Source: Nocardiopsis ganjiahuensis DSM 45031 (GTDB taxonomy: Bacteria; Actinomycetota; Actinomycetes; Streptosporangiales; Streptosporangiaceae). Taken from it: a stretch of 64,000 bases of DNA. This document shows positions 32,875 to 41,262 of the stretch, one piece after another; positions within the stretch are counted from its first letter, which is position 1, and each line of letters begins with the position of its first letter. The notes under the pieces were generated by a model. That model made no database searches, was not told where the DNA came from, and saw only the letters and a list, made by a program, of their open reading frames with translations. Made by a program: the position numbers and the translations under genes. The stretch lies in the NCBI RefSeq assembly GCF_000341085.1, contig NZ_ANBA01000013.1:344187-408186 (forward strand), read 5' to 3'.

Positions 32875-34695
32875 TCAGGCGCGGTCGTCCGCCAGAGCCC
32901 CGTAGGCGGTGTCGATGAAACCCTCGCCGATGTCGCGCAGCTCGGTGGCGTCGGCGCCCTCCTCGGAGTCGTCGCCGCTGCCGTCGCTGTTGGCGGACAG
33001 GGAGAAGAGGACGTAGCGGCCCCACTGGCCGCTGCTGCCGTAGCCGCCCGAGTATCCGAGGCGTTCGGCGGGGGTTCCCTCCTCGCCGGGCAGGCCGGCG
33101 AACCACTGCGCGGCGACCAGGTCCTGCGAGCTCAGGGCCGCCTCGGCCTCGGTGTCGCTGGGCATGGCCGCGACCCCCACCGTGACGGCGTGGTTCTGGT
33201 CCTCGCTCAGGTAGGAGGCCCGCACCAGTTGGCGGCAGTCGTTCTCGGCGAGGACCTCGTCGTAGTCGCCGTGGGTGCCGACGGAGCAGTCCTCGTTGTC
33301 GTCGACGGCCACGCGGCTGAACGTGCCCTGGCCCTCGATCTCGATCTCCTCGGGGAACAGGCTGTCGGGCGAGAGGGCGCCCGGGTCACTGGCCTCGTCC
33401 GCGACCGCGGTGGCGCCGCCGCCACCGCCGGAGCCGAAGCCGCCGCTGGCGAAGTAGAAGGCGCCGCCGCCCGCGATCACGAGCAGGACGACGAATCCGG
33501 AGGCCATGAGCACGGTGCGCTTCTTGGACCGCTGCGGCGGGTACCGGTCGTCGTAGCTGTCGTAGTCGTCGTAGTCGTCGTAGTCGTCCTGGACACCCCG
33601 GACGTCGAACTGCGCGGTGTCGGCACCGGCGTCCTCGGGGACCTCGTCGCGGTACAGCGGACGACCGCCGGACGCCGAACCCGTACCGGGGGCGGGAACC
33701 GCGCGCAGGTTCTGGGTCGCGCCCATGGCGTCGGCGGGGAAGACCGGCTCCTCCGCGGGCCGGGGCGGAGCGGCGGGCGGCTGCTGGCCCGGAGGCGGGG
33801 GCGGGGGCGGCGGTGCCCCCGCGGGCGCACCGTGCGGCGGCATGCCGGGACGGCCCGGGGCCCCGGGAGCGCCGGGTGGGAGCGCGTTCGGCGGGGGCGG
33901 GCCCTGCGGGCGCATCGGAGGCTGGCCGCCGGTGGGCGGATGCGGGGGAGCCCCGGGGGGACCCTGGTGCGGGCCGGGCTGGCCGGGCTGGCCCGGGTAC
34001 TGGCCGGGGGGCGCCTGCGGCGGACGGTTCTGCATGTGCGGCGCGGACGGGGCGCCCTGCGGGAGCGGGGGCCTCGGGGCGCCGGGCGGCAGGGTCTGCC
34101 CGGGGTTGGGCTGGCCGGGGCCCTGCGGACCGGGTCCGGGCGGGCCGCCGCGGGGCGCGCCGGGCGGGACGTTCGGTCCGCTCTGGGTGAGATGTCCCAT
34201 GCCGGGGTGGCCGCCGGTCGGGCCGCCGGGGCCACCGGGGAGGGGACCGCCGGGCGGGGGGCCGTTGGGCGGCTGCGGCGCGCCCGGGGCACCGCCCTGG
34301 GGGTACTGGGGAAACGGTCCGGGCGGGGGGAAGCCCTGCGGGGGGTGGGGTGCCTGCGGCGCCTGCGGCCCGCTGGGCCCGGCGTGCGGCGGGAGCTGCG
34401 GGCCCGAGGGCGTGCCGTGCGGTCGCTGCGGGCCCGATGTGGGATGCTGGCCCTCAGGCTGGGAGGGCGACCCGAGCAGGTCCTGACCGTCGCCGGCCTC
34501 CGGCTGGAGAGGTCGTCCGTCTGGGCCGTACTGAGGCGGGTTCGGATGGGTGCTGATGGGAGTCTCCGAAGGCTCTGAGGGTGGGGACTGGACCGCGGTT
34601 CGCCGGGCCCGTGGCCTGTGTCCACGCTGCGGCGTCCGTACGGTGGCCTCCGTGCTGCCGGCGACCGTGACGGGCGTCTCCAAGGTTCGCGTCAT
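32875..34695 (-). CDS. proline-rich single-pass membrane protein
   Basis: Predicted 606 residues if started at the ATG at 34695 (MTRTLETPVTVAG). The first about 360 residues are Pro/Gly/Gln-rich and collagen-like (many GPP, PGQ, GAP triplets). A Tyr/Asp-rich patch with RSKKR precedes one membrane segment (TVLMASGFVVLLVIAGGGAF). A Gly linker and a roughly 200-residue outer domain follow, with two or more cysteines (DCSVGT, NDCRQL). Cytoplasmic low-complexity head and extracellular sensor-like tail are inferred. No family recognised. The start is uncertain: the best ribosome site lies before an ATC at 34557. Confidence 0.75.
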   Translation of the reverse strand: MTRTLETPVTVAGSTEATVRTPQRGHRPRARRTAVQSPPSEPSETPISTHPNPPQYGPDGRPLQPEAGDGQDLLGSPSQPEGQHPTSGPQRPHGTPSGPQLPPHAGPSGPQAPQAPHPPQGFPPPGPFPQYPQGGAPGAPQPPNGPPPGGPLPGGPGGPTGGHPGMGHLTQSGPNVPPGAPRGGPPGPGPQGPGQPNPGQTLPPGAPRPPLPQGAPSAPHMQNRPPQAPPGQYPGQPGQPGPHQGPPGAPPHPPTGGQPPMRPQGPPPPNALPPGAPGAPGRPGMPPHGAPAGAPPPPPPPPGQQPPAAPPRPAEEPVFPADAMGATQNLRAVPAPGTGSASGGRPLYRDEVPEDAGADTAQFDVRGVQDDYDDYDDYDSYDDRYPPQRSKKRTVLMASGFVVLLVIAGGGAFYFASGGFGSGGGGGATAVADEASDPGALSPDSLFPEEIEIEGQGTFSRVAVDDNEDCSVGTHGDYDEVLAENDCRQLVRASYLSEDQNHAVTVGVAAMPSDTEAEAALSSQDLVAAQWFAGLPGEEGTPAERLGYSGGYGSSGQWGRYVLFSLSANSDGSGDDSEEGADATELRDIGEGFIDTAYGALADDRA

Positions 34696-34872
34696 CGCCC
34701 GTGGTACCGGGCGGAGACCGGCCTTTCGGTGCAAGGGTAACCAACGCGCGGGCGGGAGCAGGACGAAGCACTCCCGACAACAGGCATAATAAAAGGCGGA
34801 GAGGTCACGGATGTGAACCCGTCCCGGCGCTTTCCCGCCAGACGAATCCCACCGGGCTGCCCAACGCACGCT

Positions 34873-34902
34873 TTGACCTGCGTTAGGGTAGGCAGGTAGG
34901 AT
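34873..34902 (+). promoter_or_regulatory. promoter of rplM-rpsI
   Basis: TTGACC (34873-34878), 18-bp spacer, TAGGAT (34897-34902). The transcript would have a leader of about 240 nt with a CCATCCCG-TT-CGGGATGG hairpin about 35 nt before rplM. Confidence 0.6.
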
Positions 34903-35147
34903 ATTTCGTCGTTGTGCGTTGAGTTGCCGTGGGCCCCAAACTCCCGAAGCTGGGTGCCGATCCACGCACCATCGTCTGCGCACTCACGACCGGGTCGTCC
35001 TGATTGGACATGGGACATCCGGCCAAGTAGCAGCCCCGCACCCGCGACGGCTGTTCCCGGCCCCGCACCCGTTGGGGTGTTCCGTAATACGAGTCCACCA
35101 TCCCGTTCGGGATGGGGCAGCCGACTGAAGAGCGAAGGCAAACGATC

Positions 35148-35597
35148 GTGCGCACATACAGCCCCAAACCAAGCGATGTCCAGCGTCAGTGGCACGTTGT
35201 TGACGCGACCGATCTCGTGCTCGGGCGTATGTCGAGCCAGATCGCCACGCTCCTTCGGGGCAAGCACAAGCCCTACTACGCGCCCCACATCGACACCGGC
35301 GACTTCGTCATCGTCGTGAACGCCGAGAAGGTCGCGCTGACCGGCAAGAAGCTCGAGCAGAAGCGCGCTTACCGGCACTCCGGCTACCCCGGTGGTCTGC
35401 GTTCGATCGCGTACGCCGACCTGCTGGAGAAGAACCCCGAGCGGGCCATCGAGAAGGCCGTCAAGGGCATGCTCCCCAAGGGCTCCCTCGGCCGCCAGAT
35501 GGCCAAGAAGCTCAAGGTGTACGCCGGTGCGGAGCACCCGCACCAGGCCCAGCAGCCGGTCCCGTTCGAAATGAAGACGATCGCGCAGCCCGCGTAG
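35148..35597 (+). CDS. rplM: 50S ribosomal protein L13
   Basis: L13, 149 residues from GTG 35148 (MRTYSPKPSDVQRQW), with AAGG upstream. An ATG 36 bases earlier overlaps the leader hairpin region and adds residues foreign to L13. Blocks VLGRMSSQIATLLRGKHK and AVKGMLPKGSLGRQM are standard. Co-transcribed with rpsI 37 bp downstream. Confidence 0.97.
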   Translation: MRTYSPKPSDVQRQWHVVDATDLVLGRMSSQIATLLRGKHKPYYAPHIDTGDFVIVVNAEKVALTGKKLEQKRAYRHSGYPGGLRSIAYADLLEKNPERAIEKAVKGMLPKGSLGRQMAKKLKVYAGAEHPHQAQQPVPFEMKTIAQPA

Positions 35598-35634
35598 GCG
35601 TTCGCAGACTTTTACAGGAAGCACGAGGATAACC

Positions 35635-36147
35635 GTGGTCGAGCCCACCGGCATCGAGAACGTCGAGCAGGAAATCGCCGAGAACCCGGAGGAGTTCCCC
35701 TCCGAGTACACGAGCGAGTCGGACGAGGCGACTGACGCCGCCTACGTCCCCACCGCGTCCGGCCCCAGCGCCGGCACCGGTCGTCGCAAGCAGGCTGTCG
35801 CCCGTGTCCGCATCGCCCCCGGTTCGGGCGAGTGGAAGATCAACGGCAAGCCGCTTGAGGTCTACTTCCCGGACAAGGTCCACCAGCAGACCGTCAAGGA
35901 CCCCTTCGTCTCCCTCGGGTTCGACGGCGCCTACGACGTCTTCGCCCGTCTGGACGGCGGCGGCACCAGCGGCCAGGCCGGCGCCCTGCGTCACGGCATC
36001 GCCCGTGCCCTGGCGACCCTGGACGCCGAGAACAACCGCCCGACCCTGAAGAAGGCCGGTTTCCTCACCCGTGACGACCGCGAGGTCGAGCGGAAGAAGG
36101 CCGGTCTCAAGAAGGCGCGCAAGGCTCCGCAGTTCTCCAAGCGCTAA
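35635..36147 (+). CDS. rpsI: 30S ribosomal protein S9
   Basis: S9, 170 residues, GTG start. An acidic N-terminal extension of about 45 residues precedes the S9 fold (GRRKQAVARVRIAPG). The basic C-terminal tail ends APQFSKR, reaching the P-site tRNA. Extended N termini are usual in actinobacterial S9. A strong terminator follows. Confidence 0.97.
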   Translation: MVEPTGIENVEQEIAENPEEFPSEYTSESDEATDAAYVPTASGPSAGTGRRKQAVARVRIAPGSGEWKINGKPLEVYFPDKVHQQTVKDPFVSLGFDGAYDVFARLDGGGTSGQAGALRHGIARALATLDAENNRPTLKKAGFLTRDDREVERKKAGLKKARKAPQFSKR

Positions 36148-36182
36148 TGCTCATGCGCCGACACCTGCTCGGCTGAGTTTTC

Positions 36183-36236
36183 GCCCGTACGTCGTCCCCG
36201 CTCCAGGGGGCGGCGTACGGGCTTTTGGTTTTTGAC
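36183..36236 (+). terminator. intrinsic terminator of rplM-rpsI
   Basis: GCCCGTACGTCGTCCCC pairs with GGGGGCGGCGTACGGGC (ending 36222), followed by TTTTGGTTTTT. A further dyad, GGCGCCGG-TTTC-CCGGCGCC (36268-36287), lies in the leader of glmM. Confidence 0.9.
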
Positions 36237-36310
36237 GGTGGCTTTCTCCGCCACGCTGAACTTCACCGGCGCCGGTTTCCCGGCGCCGCTTTCGAAAGGG
36301 GCTGTCGCCT

Positions 36311-37648
36311 GTGGCTCGGCTGTTCGGAACAGACGGCGTACGCGGTCTCGCGGGACGCGACCTGACCGCTTCGCTCACCCTGGAACTGTCCATCGCGGCG
36401 GCGAGGGTCCTGTCCGGTGACGAGGAGGGGCGGCGCCCGCTCGCCGTCGTGGGCCGCGACCCCCGCGCGTCCGGGGAGTTCCTGGAGGCCGCGGTCGTCG
36501 CGGGCCTGGCCAGCACCGGCGTGGACGTCGTGAAGGTCGGTGTGCTCCCGACCCCGGCCGTGGCCTACCTGACCGGTGCCCTGGGCGCCGACTTCGGTGT
36601 GATGCTCTCGGCGAGCCACAACCCGGCCCCGGACAACGGCATCAAGTTCTTCGCCAAGGGCGGCCAGAAACTCGAGGACGCCCTGGAGGAGGAGATCGAG
36701 GGCATGCTCGGTGTCCCCTCGACCCCCGCCGTGGGCGAGGCGGTCGGCCGGGTCACGGAGTCCCACGACGGTGCCGAGCGGTACACGCAGCACGTCCTGG
36801 CCTCCCTCCCGCACAGCCTCAAGGGGCTCAAGGTCGTCATGGACTGCGCCAACGGGGCGGCCAGCACCGTCGCCCCCGAGGCGCTGCGCCGGGCGGGCGC
36901 GGAGGTCATCGCGATCGGTGACGCGCCCGACGGCCACAACATCAACCAGGGCTGCGGCTCGACCAGCCTGGGCGCCCTCCAGGAGGCGGTGCGCCTGCAC
37001 GGCGCGGACGCCGGTATCGCCAACGACGGAGACGCCGACCGCTGCCTCGCGGTGGACGCCGACGGCAACGTGGTGGACGGCGACCAGATCCTCGCGATCC
37101 TGGCGACCGAGGCCAAGGAGGCCGGCCGCCTGGCCGAGGACACCCTCGTGGTGACGGTCATGTCCAACCTGGGGCTCAAACTGGCGATGGCGCGCGAGGG
37201 CGTCACCGTGGTGGAGACCGCGGTCGGTGACCGGTACGTGCTGGAGGAGATGAAGCGCGGCGGGTTCGGCCTGGGCGGCGAGCAGTCCGGCCACGTGATC
37301 CTGCTCGACCACGCCAGCACCGGCGACGGCCTGCTGACCGGCCTGCACCTGCTGGCGGCCATGGCCCACCACAAGCAGGGGCTGGCCGAGCTGGCCAAGG
37401 TGATGACCCGCCTGCCGCAGACCCTCATCAACGTCCCCGACGTGGACAAGGACCGCGCGGCCGAGTCCGAGGAGCTGGCCGCCGCCGTCCGCGAGGCCGA
37501 GGCCGAGCTGGGCGAGACCGGCCGGGTGCTGATCCGCCCGAGCGGGACCGAGCCCAAGGTCCGCGTCATGGTGGAGGCCCCCGAGCAGGAGCAGGCCACC
37601 GCCGTGGCCGAGCGCCTCGCCGGGGTGGTCCGCTCCGCCCTCGGCTAG
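36311..37648 (+). CDS. glmM: phosphoglucosamine mutase
   Basis: GlmM, 445 residues, converts glucosamine-6-phosphate to glucosamine-1-phosphate for UDP-GlcNAc and hence peptidoglycan and teichoic acid. GTG start after GAAAGGGG (MARLFGTDGVRG). The phosphoserine is S102 in LSASHNP. The magnesium loop NDGDADR gives D239, D241 and D243. The sugar-phosphate loop near the end is RPSGTEPKVRV. Position after rplM-rpsI is usual in actinobacteria. Confidence 0.97.
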   Translation: MARLFGTDGVRGLAGRDLTASLTLELSIAAARVLSGDEEGRRPLAVVGRDPRASGEFLEAAVVAGLASTGVDVVKVGVLPTPAVAYLTGALGADFGVMLSASHNPAPDNGIKFFAKGGQKLEDALEEEIEGMLGVPSTPAVGEAVGRVTESHDGAERYTQHVLASLPHSLKGLKVVMDCANGAASTVAPEALRRAGAEVIAIGDAPDGHNINQGCGSTSLGALQEAVRLHGADAGIANDGDADRCLAVDADGNVVDGDQILAILATEAKEAGRLAEDTLVVTVMSNLGLKLAMAREGVTVVETAVGDRYVLEEMKRGGFGLGGEQSGHVILLDHASTGDGLLTGLHLLAAMAHHKQGLAELAKVMTRLPQTLINVPDVDKDRAAESEELAAAVREAEAELGETGRVLIRPSGTEPKVRVMVEAPEQEQATAVAERLAGVVRSALG

Positions 37649-37670
37649 GTCGGAGCGCACTGGGGTTCTC

Positions 37671-37709
37671 GCGCGCACCCGGGCACACGGTGGCCCGGGT
37701 GCGCGTTTG
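37671..37709 (+). terminator. terminator after glmM
   Basis: GCGCACCCGGGC (37673-37684) pairs perfectly with GCCCGGGTGCGC (37693-37704), then GTTTGCG. It begins 24 bp after the glmM stop. Confidence 0.8.
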
Positions 37710-37811
37710 CGTGTGTAGGCGGTGTGGTGGGGCACCCACCCGGTGGGTGCTGCCCAGGGACGAGGAACCGGGGTCTTCCGGCAGGACGCCGGGTCACGGA
37801 GCGGAGCGGTC

Positions 37812-38840
37812 ATGGTGACGGGCATGCGGTACGGGCACTCCCTGACGATCGGTGTGGACATCGGCGGGACCAAGGTCGCCGCGGGGGTCGTGACCCCCGG
37901 CGGGCGGGTGCTGGCGCGCCTGCGTACGGAGACGCCCGAGCGGAGCAAGAGCCCCTCGGTGGTGGAGGACACGATCGTGTCGGTCGTCTCCGAGCTGCGC
38001 CAGGAGTACCGGGTCCGCGCCGTGGGGGTGGGCGCGGCCGGGTTCGTCGACGAACGGCGCTCCCGGGTGCTGTTCGCACCGCACCTGTCCTGGCGGGAGG
38101 AACCGCTCCGGGACGCGCTGTCGGTGCGTCTGGGGCTGCCGGTGGTGGTGGAGAACGACGCCAACGCCTCGGCCTGGGCCGAGGTCCGTGCGGGCGCGGC
38201 CCAGTGCGTGGACGACGTGGTGGTCGTGAACCTGGGCACGGGGATCGGCGGCGCGATCGTCCTCGACGGCCGGCTGCGCCGGGGGCGCTACGGCCTGGCG
38301 GGTGAGTTCGGGCACATGACGGTGGTGCCGGGCGGACACCGCTGCGAGTGCGGGAACCGCGGCTGCTGGGAGCAGTACGCCAGCGGCAACGCGCTCACCC
38401 GTGAGGCCCGGGAGCTGGTGGCCGCGGAGTCACCGGTGGCCGAGGTGCTGCGCCAGGCGGTGGGCGGCGACCCGGCGCTGATCACCGGGCCGCTGGTGAG
38501 CGAGCTGGCCCGCAAGGGCGACCGGGCCTGCCGCGAGCTCCTGGAGGACGCGGGCGGCTGGCTGGGTGTGGGCCTGGCCAACCTGGCGGCCGCCTTCGAC
38601 CCGGAGCTGTTCGTGATCGGCGGCGGGGTCTCAGAAGTGGGGGAGCTGCTGCTCGGCCCGGCGCGGAGCGCGTTCGAGAAGGGCCTCACCGGCCGCGGAT
38701 ACCGCCCGGAGGCGCGTGTGGTCGCCGCGGCGCTGGGCAACGAGGCGGGCATGATCGGCGCCGCCGACCTCGCCCGAGAGGCCCTGCCGCGGGGGAGGCG
38801 GCGCCGCAGGCAGCCGCGCCTGGGCAGAGCCCGCTGGTGA
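37812..38840 (+). CDS. ROK-family sugar kinase (glucokinase-like)
   Basis: ROK kinase, 342 residues from ATG 37812 with GGAG upstream. The ATP-phosphate motif DIGGTK is at 16-21. The ROK zinc site is H176, C178, C180 and C185 (HRCECGNRGCWE). No DNA-binding N-terminal domain is present, so it is an enzyme rather than a ROK repressor. Glucose is the most likely substrate, but N-acetylmannosamine or another hexose cannot be excluded. It ends 3 bp from the convergent Uma2 gene. Confidence 0.9.
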   Translation: MVTGMRYGHSLTIGVDIGGTKVAAGVVTPGGRVLARLRTETPERSKSPSVVEDTIVSVVSELRQEYRVRAVGVGAAGFVDERRSRVLFAPHLSWREEPLRDALSVRLGLPVVVENDANASAWAEVRAGAAQCVDDVVVVNLGTGIGGAIVLDGRLRRGRYGLAGEFGHMTVVPGGHRCECGNRGCWEQYASGNALTREARELVAAESPVAEVLRQAVGGDPALITGPLVSELARKGDRACRELLEDAGGWLGVGLANLAAAFDPELFVIGGGVSEVGELLLGPARSAFEKGLTGRGYRPEARVVAAALGNEAGMIGAADLAREALPRGRRRRRQPRLGRARW

Positions 38841-38843
38841 CCC

Positions 38844-39434
38844 TCAGCGCCGACCGGTCAGAGCCCTCACGTCGATGTCGATCGGGAAGGGCACGTCCAG
38901 CTTGAGTCGTTCCCGGGCGATGGTGACCGGGACGTACCTGGGCTCCTTCGTGCCGTCGAGCTCGTACACGTGGATCGCGGGGCCGTTCTCCTCGCGCTCG
39001 ACCCGCCAGAAGTGCGGGATACCGGCGGCCGCGTACTTCATCGGCTTGGTGGTGCGGTCCCGGTCCTGGGACTCCTCGGAGACGATCTCAACCACGAGTA
39101 GGACGTCCTCCGGGGGGATGTGGGTATCGGACTGCCAATCCCCGTCCGCATCAGGAGAGAACCGGTAGACGACGAGGTCGGGTTCGGGACGCTGGTGTTT
39201 GCCCAGTTTCATCGTCATCTCGTGCATGACGTCGATGTCCTCAGGGGCGGCTTGCTGGAGTTCGTGCAGCAGGTTCACCATGACCTTGCCGTGGAACTTG
39301 GTCTGTGGGGAAAGCAAGACGAGTGCTCCGTCGATGAGCTCCATCCGGGGGGCTCCCGGGGGGAGATGGTCCATTCGGTCTGCGGTCCAGCCCCCGGGCG
39401 GGGTGAGGAACCAGTCGGGGAGCGGCTCGGCCAT
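38844..39434 (-). CDS. Uma2-family (DUF820) PD-(D/E)XK-fold protein
   Basis: 196 residues from the minus-strand ATG at 39434, with AGGAGG 6 nt upstream. The Uma2 pattern is clear: MELIDGALVLLSP, then D86 (PEPDLVVY), E116 (LLVVEIVSE) and K130/K133, the restriction-endonuclease-like active site. The family is widespread and often multicopy in actinobacteria and cyanobacteria. Its role is unknown and nuclease activity is inferred from fold only. No partner gene is adjacent. Confidence 0.88.
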   Translation of the reverse strand: MAEPLPDWFLTPPGGWTADRMDHLPPGAPRMELIDGALVLLSPQTKFHGKVMVNLLHELQQAAPEDIDVMHEMTMKLGKHQRPEPDLVVYRFSPDADGDWQSDTHIPPEDVLLVVEIVSEESQDRDRTTKPMKYAAAGIPHFWRVEREENGPAIHVYELDGTKEPRYVPVTIARERLKLDVPFPIDIDVRALTGRR

Positions 39435-39463
39435 CGAATCCTCCTGGGTCGATTCCTGAGCCC

Positions 39464-39493
39464 ACTCTAATGTCGCTGTTCTCCGCATGACAG
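39464..39493 (-). promoter_or_regulatory. promoter of the Uma2-family gene
   Basis: On the minus strand CTGTCA, an 18-bp spacer and TAGAGT. The -10 lies about 29 bp before the start codon, leaving room for the AGGAGG site. Confidence 0.45.
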
Positions 39494-39624
39494 GAACGTA
39501 GCGCTGCGTGACGACAGAGCGGGGTGCTTTGCCCATACCCGCTTCGGGATGCCGCAACGAGGCTGGTCACGGGATTACCCGCGATTAACCGAACCCGGTT
39601 CTAGTGCGTGGGTCACATCCTCGG

Positions 39625-39630
39625 TAGAGT
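39625..39630 (+). promoter_or_regulatory. -10 box for a probably leaderless SDR transcript
   Basis: TAGAGT followed by exactly 7 nt and then ATG at 39638, so transcription would start at the A of the start codon. No ribosome site precedes this ATG. No good -35 is seen, as is common for leaderless actinobacterial promoters. Confidence 0.6.
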
Positions 39631-39637
39631 GCGGCAC

Positions 39638-40411
39638 ATGGATCTCAACGGAATTTCCGCCCTCGTCTCGGGCGGCGCGAGTGGCCTCGGTGAGGCCACC
39701 GCCAGGGAACTCGCCTCCGCCGGTGCCACCGTCGTCGTCGCCGACCTCAACGCCGAGCGCGGCGAGGCCGTCGCGAAGGAGATCGGTGGCGTCTTCGTCT
39801 CCACCGACGTCTCCCAGGAGGACCAGGTCAAGGCCGCGGTCCAGGCCGCCGCCGACACCGGCAAGCCCTTCCGCGTCGCGGTCTCCTGCGCCGGCATCGG
39901 CTGGGCCACCCGCACGGTGGACCGCAACGGCAACCCGCACGACCTGGACAGCTACCAGAAGGTCATCCAGGTCAACCTCATCGGTACGTTCAACGTGCTC
40001 CGCCTGTCGGCGGCCGAGATCGCCAAGACCGAGCCGGTCAACGAGGACGGCGAGCGCGGCTCGATCCTCAACACCGCCTCCCTCGCCGGCATCGAGGGCC
40101 AGATCGGCCAGATCGCCTACTCGTCCTCCAAGGGCGGTGTGATCGGCATGACCCTCCCGGCCGCGCGCGACCTCGCCGCCATCGGCGTCACCGTGAACAC
40201 CATCGCCCCCGGCATCCTCGAGACGCCCATCTACGGCGACGGCCCGGGCTCGGAGGAGTTCAAGCAGAAGCTCGCCGCCCCGGTGCCCTTCCCCAAGCGC
40301 CTGGGCACCGCCGCCGAGTTCGGCAAGCTCGCCCGGACCCTGCTCGAGGTCAGCTACGTCAACGGCGAGGTCGTCCGGATCGACGGCGGCCTCCGCATGC
40401 CCCCGAAGTAG
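39638..40411 (+). CDS. short-chain dehydrogenase, 3-hydroxyacyl-CoA dehydrogenase type II-like
   Basis: SDR, 257 residues. Cofactor loop SGGASGLG is at 11-18, D36 follows the second strand, which suggests NAD. The catalytic set is N113, S148, Y161 and K165. The insertion DGERGSILNTASLAG and the end IDGGLRMPPK resemble HSD10-type enzymes that oxidise 3-hydroxyacyl-CoA or 2-methyl-3-hydroxybutyryl-CoA. Pairing with a crotonase 9 bp downstream supports a beta-oxidation or isoleucine-degradation step. The exact acyl substrate is inferred. Confidence 0.88.
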   Translation: MDLNGISALVSGGASGLGEATARELASAGATVVVADLNAERGEAVAKEIGGVFVSTDVSQEDQVKAAVQAAADTGKPFRVAVSCAGIGWATRTVDRNGNPHDLDSYQKVIQVNLIGTFNVLRLSAAEIAKTEPVNEDGERGSILNTASLAGIEGQIGQIAYSSSKGGVIGMTLPAARDLAAIGVTVNTIAPGILETPIYGDGPGSEEFKQKLAAPVPFPKRLGTAAEFGKLARTLLEVSYVNGEVVRIDGGLRMPPK

Positions 40412-40420
40412 GAGGACACC

Positions 40421-41185
40421 GTGTCCGACGAGGTTCTCTACACCGCCGATGACGGCGTCGCCGTCATCACCATCAACCGTCCCAAGGCCAAGAACGCGGT
40501 CAACGCGGCGGTCGCCGCCCAGATCGCCGAGGCCCTCGACGACGTCGACGCCCGCAAGGACGTCAACGTCGCGATCATCACGGGTGCCGGCGGCACCTTC
40601 TGCGCCGGGATGGACCTCAAGGCCTTCATGAAGGGCGAGGTCCCGGTGGTCGAGGGCCGCGGTTTCGGCGGTTTCGCCGAGCGCGGCCCGAAGAAGCCGC
40701 TGATCGCCGCGGTCGAGGGTTACGCCCTCGCCGGCGGTTTCGAGGCGGTGCTCGCCTGCGACCTGGTCGTGGCCGCGGACGACGCCAAGTTCGGCATCCC
40801 CGAGGTCAAGCGCGGCCTGGTCGCCGGTGCCGGCGGCCTGCTGCGCCTCCAGCACCGCATCCCGCGCAACATCGCGATGGAGTTCGCCCTGACCGGTGAC
40901 TTCGTCGGCGCCCAGCGCCTCGCGGAGCTCGGGCTGGTCAACCAGGTCACCGAGAGCGGCGGCGCCCTGGAGGGTGCCAAGGCCCTGGCCGCGCGCATCA
41001 CCCCCAACGGCCCGCTGGCCCTGAAGGTCTCCAAGGAGATCATCCAGGCATCCGACGACTGGTCCAGCGACCAGATGTGGGACAGGCAGAACGAGCTGGC
41101 GGGCCCCGTGTTCGTCAGCCAGGACGCCATGGAGGGGGCGGTCGCCTTCGCGGAGAAGCGCGCCCCCGTCTGGAAGGGCGAGTAG
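40421..41185 (+). CDS. enoyl-CoA hydratase (crotonase family)
   Basis: 254 residues, GTG start after AGGAGGACACC. The oxyanion-hole block GGTFCAGMDLKAF is at 58-69. E108 (LAGGFEAVLACD) and E128 (GIPEVKRG) match the two catalytic glutamates of true hydratases. Together with the SDR upstream it would do the hydration and dehydrogenation steps of acyl-CoA breakdown. A bidirectional terminator (41215-41248) separates it from the convergent Stealth gene. Confidence 0.9.
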   Translation: MSDEVLYTADDGVAVITINRPKAKNAVNAAVAAQIAEALDDVDARKDVNVAIITGAGGTFCAGMDLKAFMKGEVPVVEGRGFGGFAERGPKKPLIAAVEGYALAGGFEAVLACDLVVAADDAKFGIPEVKRGLVAGAGGLLRLQHRIPRNIAMEFALTGDFVGAQRLAELGLVNQVTESGGALEGAKALAARITPNGPLALKVSKEIIQASDDWSSDQMWDRQNELAGPVFVSQDAMEGAVAFAEKRAPVWKGE

Positions 41186-41214
41186 CCCTCCACCCGGCCC
41201 GAACCAGGCGTCAT

Positions 41215-41248
41215 ACGGCGGCCGTCCCCACACGGGGGCGGCCGCCGT
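41215..41248 (+). terminator. bidirectional terminator
   Basis: ACGGCGGCCG (41215-41224) pairs with CGGCCGCCGT (41239-41248), with inner CCCC/GGGG. It lies between two convergent genes. Confidence 0.8.
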
Positions 41249-41262
41249 CGCCGTTCCGGGGC

